This document shows positions 63,461 to 64,000 of a stretch of DNA of 64,000 nt, piece after piece. The notes under the pieces are model-generated. The model ran no database searches. It was not told the DNA's origin and saw only the letters and a list, made by a program, of their open reading frames with translations. Each line of letters starts with the position of its first letter. The stretch's first letter is position 1. The position numbers and the translations under genes were made by a program. The DNA is from Candidatus Ruthia sp. Cpac_8_S14 (GTDB lineage Bacteria > Pseudomonadota > Gammaproteobacteria > PS1 > Pseudothioglobaceae), in NCBI GenBank assembly GCA_021730205.1, contig CP072533.1, positions 496,001 through 560,000 of the forward strand, given 5' to 3'.

Positions 63461-63488
63461 ATTATATGTAAGAGACAAGATTTTTCAA
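63461..63488 (-). promoter_or_regulatory. Probable sigma-70 promoter of leuA
   Basis: On the minus strand TTGAAA (63483-63488) and TATAAT (63461-63466) are separated by 16 bp, 27 bases upstream of the leuA ATG. AGGAGG lies five to six bases before that ATG. Both hexamers are close to consensus, rare in this A+T-rich context. Confidence 0.7.
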
Positions 63489-63507
63489 TCGTGCACAAAA
63501 TAATGAT

Positions 63508-63519
63508 TGCCCTAGGGCA
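63508..63519. promoter_or_regulatory. 12-bp perfect palindrome between pssA and leuA
   Basis: TGCCCTAGGGCA is a perfect inverted repeat, upstream of the leuA -35 box and about 90 bp after the pssA stop. It is G+C-rich compared with its surroundings. It could be an operator or part of a weak terminator for pssA; no T-run follows immediately. Confidence 0.35.
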
Positions 63520-63608
63520 GTAATCGTAGTGAAAACAAAGATCTATTTTCTATAGGAAAATAAAATTTAGAATGATTAATCATACAAAAAAATAATTATA
63601 GAGGAAAT

Positions 63609-64000
63609 TCAACCCTTTTTAGTGCGTTTTTTTAAATGACGTCTTTTTCTCACTTCAATTATTGTTGTTAATAAACCTGAAAATGCATAAACAAAAAAGA
63701 AAACAAACAAAATAGCACTAGGTTCTAAAGTGATGACAATAATAATTAAGGTGACAAATAATAATAATTTAAATGAGGATCTACCTTTTAAATTAACCTC
63801 TTTAAAATTATTATAACGAATGTTGCTAACCATTAACACACCAGAGCCAACTAGAATAATCCAACTGGCTAAAATTAAATATTGATCATAACCAGTTACA
63901 CCAATTACATCAAAGGTCCAAACCAAACCTGCAATTAGTGCAGCAGCAGCAGGGGAAGGTAATCCTTGGAAATAACGTTTATCCTCAATACCAATTTGAG
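63609..64000 (-). CDS. pssA: CDP-diacylglycerol-serine O-phosphatidyltransferase, N-terminus outside the window
   Basis: The frame is open to the right edge (about 130 codons shown). It reads KRYFQGLPSPAAAALIAGLV near the edge, the segment after the CDP-alcohol phosphotransferase motif in PssA, followed by four hydrophobic helices and a basic tail RKRRHLKKRTKKG. The catalytic D-G-x2-A-R motif lies outside the window. PssA makes phosphatidylserine, precursor of phosphatidylethanolamine. pssA-leuA adjacency is common in Proteobacteria. Confidence 0.87.
   Translation of the reverse strand, partial: QIGIEDKRYFQGLPSPAAAALIAGLVWTFDVIGVTGYDQYLILASWIILVGSGVLMVSNIRYNNFKEVNLKGRSSFKLLLFVTLIIIVITLEPSAILFVFFFVYAFSGLLTTIIEVRKRRHLKKRTKKG

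Noticed and set aside
1..64000. CRISPR arrays, tRNA or rRNA genes, phage genes, intact insertion sequences
   Set aside because: I looked for evenly spaced repeats, TpsiC-arm-like motifs, integrase, transposase and structural genes and saw none, apart from xerC, which is a housekeeping recombinase. Divergent tRNAs could be missed by eye.

Overview
The window comes from an A+T-rich gammaproteobacterial chromosome in an intermediate stage of genome reduction. The intact gene set is typical of Gammaproteobacteria: trxA/rho, suhB/trmJ divergent, yceD-rpmF-plsX-fabH, ffs-dnaX-ybaB-recR, pssA-leuA. Scattered among these genes are many clearly recognisable gene corpses. Sulfur-linked genes (flavocytochrome c sulfide dehydrogenase fccAB, a DUF302 protein, a TauE/SafE-type remnant), the A+T bias and the heavy pseudogene load suggest a SUP05-lineage thiotrophic symbiont of the vesicomyid-clam type ('Ca. 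Ruthia' / 'Ca. Vesicomyosocius') or a close relative. That placement is inference from gene content, not from a search.

Layout. 1-7.5 kb: tsaC (partial)-xerC, htpG, trmJ, suhB, then gph-rmuC-SDR. 7.5-13 kb: plsC, a dead EnvC-like gene, the yceD-rpmF-plsX-fabH operon, and ispA and xseB on the other strand. 13-21 kb, all minus strand: a dead SDR, pcnB, a dead queF, lptF, rho, trxA, glnD. 20.9-22.5 kb: a graveyard holding a HicAB toxin-antitoxin remnant and an RTX-type protein remnant. 22.8-30.8 kb: gltX and a Sel1 protein, then a tightly overlapping plus-strand envelope operon (Mth938-like, rodA, mltB, dacA, dat, amgK, murU). 30.8-39.2 kb: the SRP RNA gene ffs, dnaX, a frameshifted ybaB, recR, three decayed genes, then valS-SH3 protein-guaB. 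39.3-47 kb: the largest graveyard, with dead roxA, a polymorphic-toxin/haemagglutinin-like fragment, fragments of a haem-copper oxidase, a live DUF302 protein, a dead FNR-type regulator, decaying fccAB, and remnants of hao and napHGD. 47.2-56 kb: pnp, dead DMT, TauE/SafE and LysR genes, aceE, rseC and a phosphomannomutase. 56-64 kb: a dead toxin-antitoxin pair followed by a second, eroded 3' end of the phosphomannomutase gene, then mgtE, hpf, argD-argF, dead queH, a HolD-like gene, leuA and partial pssA.

How the genes work together. The intact genes cover envelope building and peptidoglycan recycling (rodA, mltB, dacA, dat, amgK-murU, lptF, plsC, mgtE), lipid synthesis (plsX, fabH, pssA), translation and RNA handling (gltX, valS, trmJ, pcnB, pnp, rho, hpf, ffs, tsaC), amino-acid synthesis (argD, argF, leuA) and central metabolism (aceE, guaB, gph). 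The lost functions are coherent rather than random. Two enzymes of queuosine synthesis (queF, queH) are broken 46 kb apart. A periplasmic nitrate/hydroxylamine respiratory locus is dead next to a broken FNR-type regulator and a broken sulfide dehydrogenase. Toxins and toxin-antitoxin modules survive only as fossils. Several frameshifts sit in poly(A) runs, so some 'pseudogenes', above all ybaB, might still be partly expressed by slippage. I found no tRNA, rRNA, CRISPR array, phage or intact insertion sequence.
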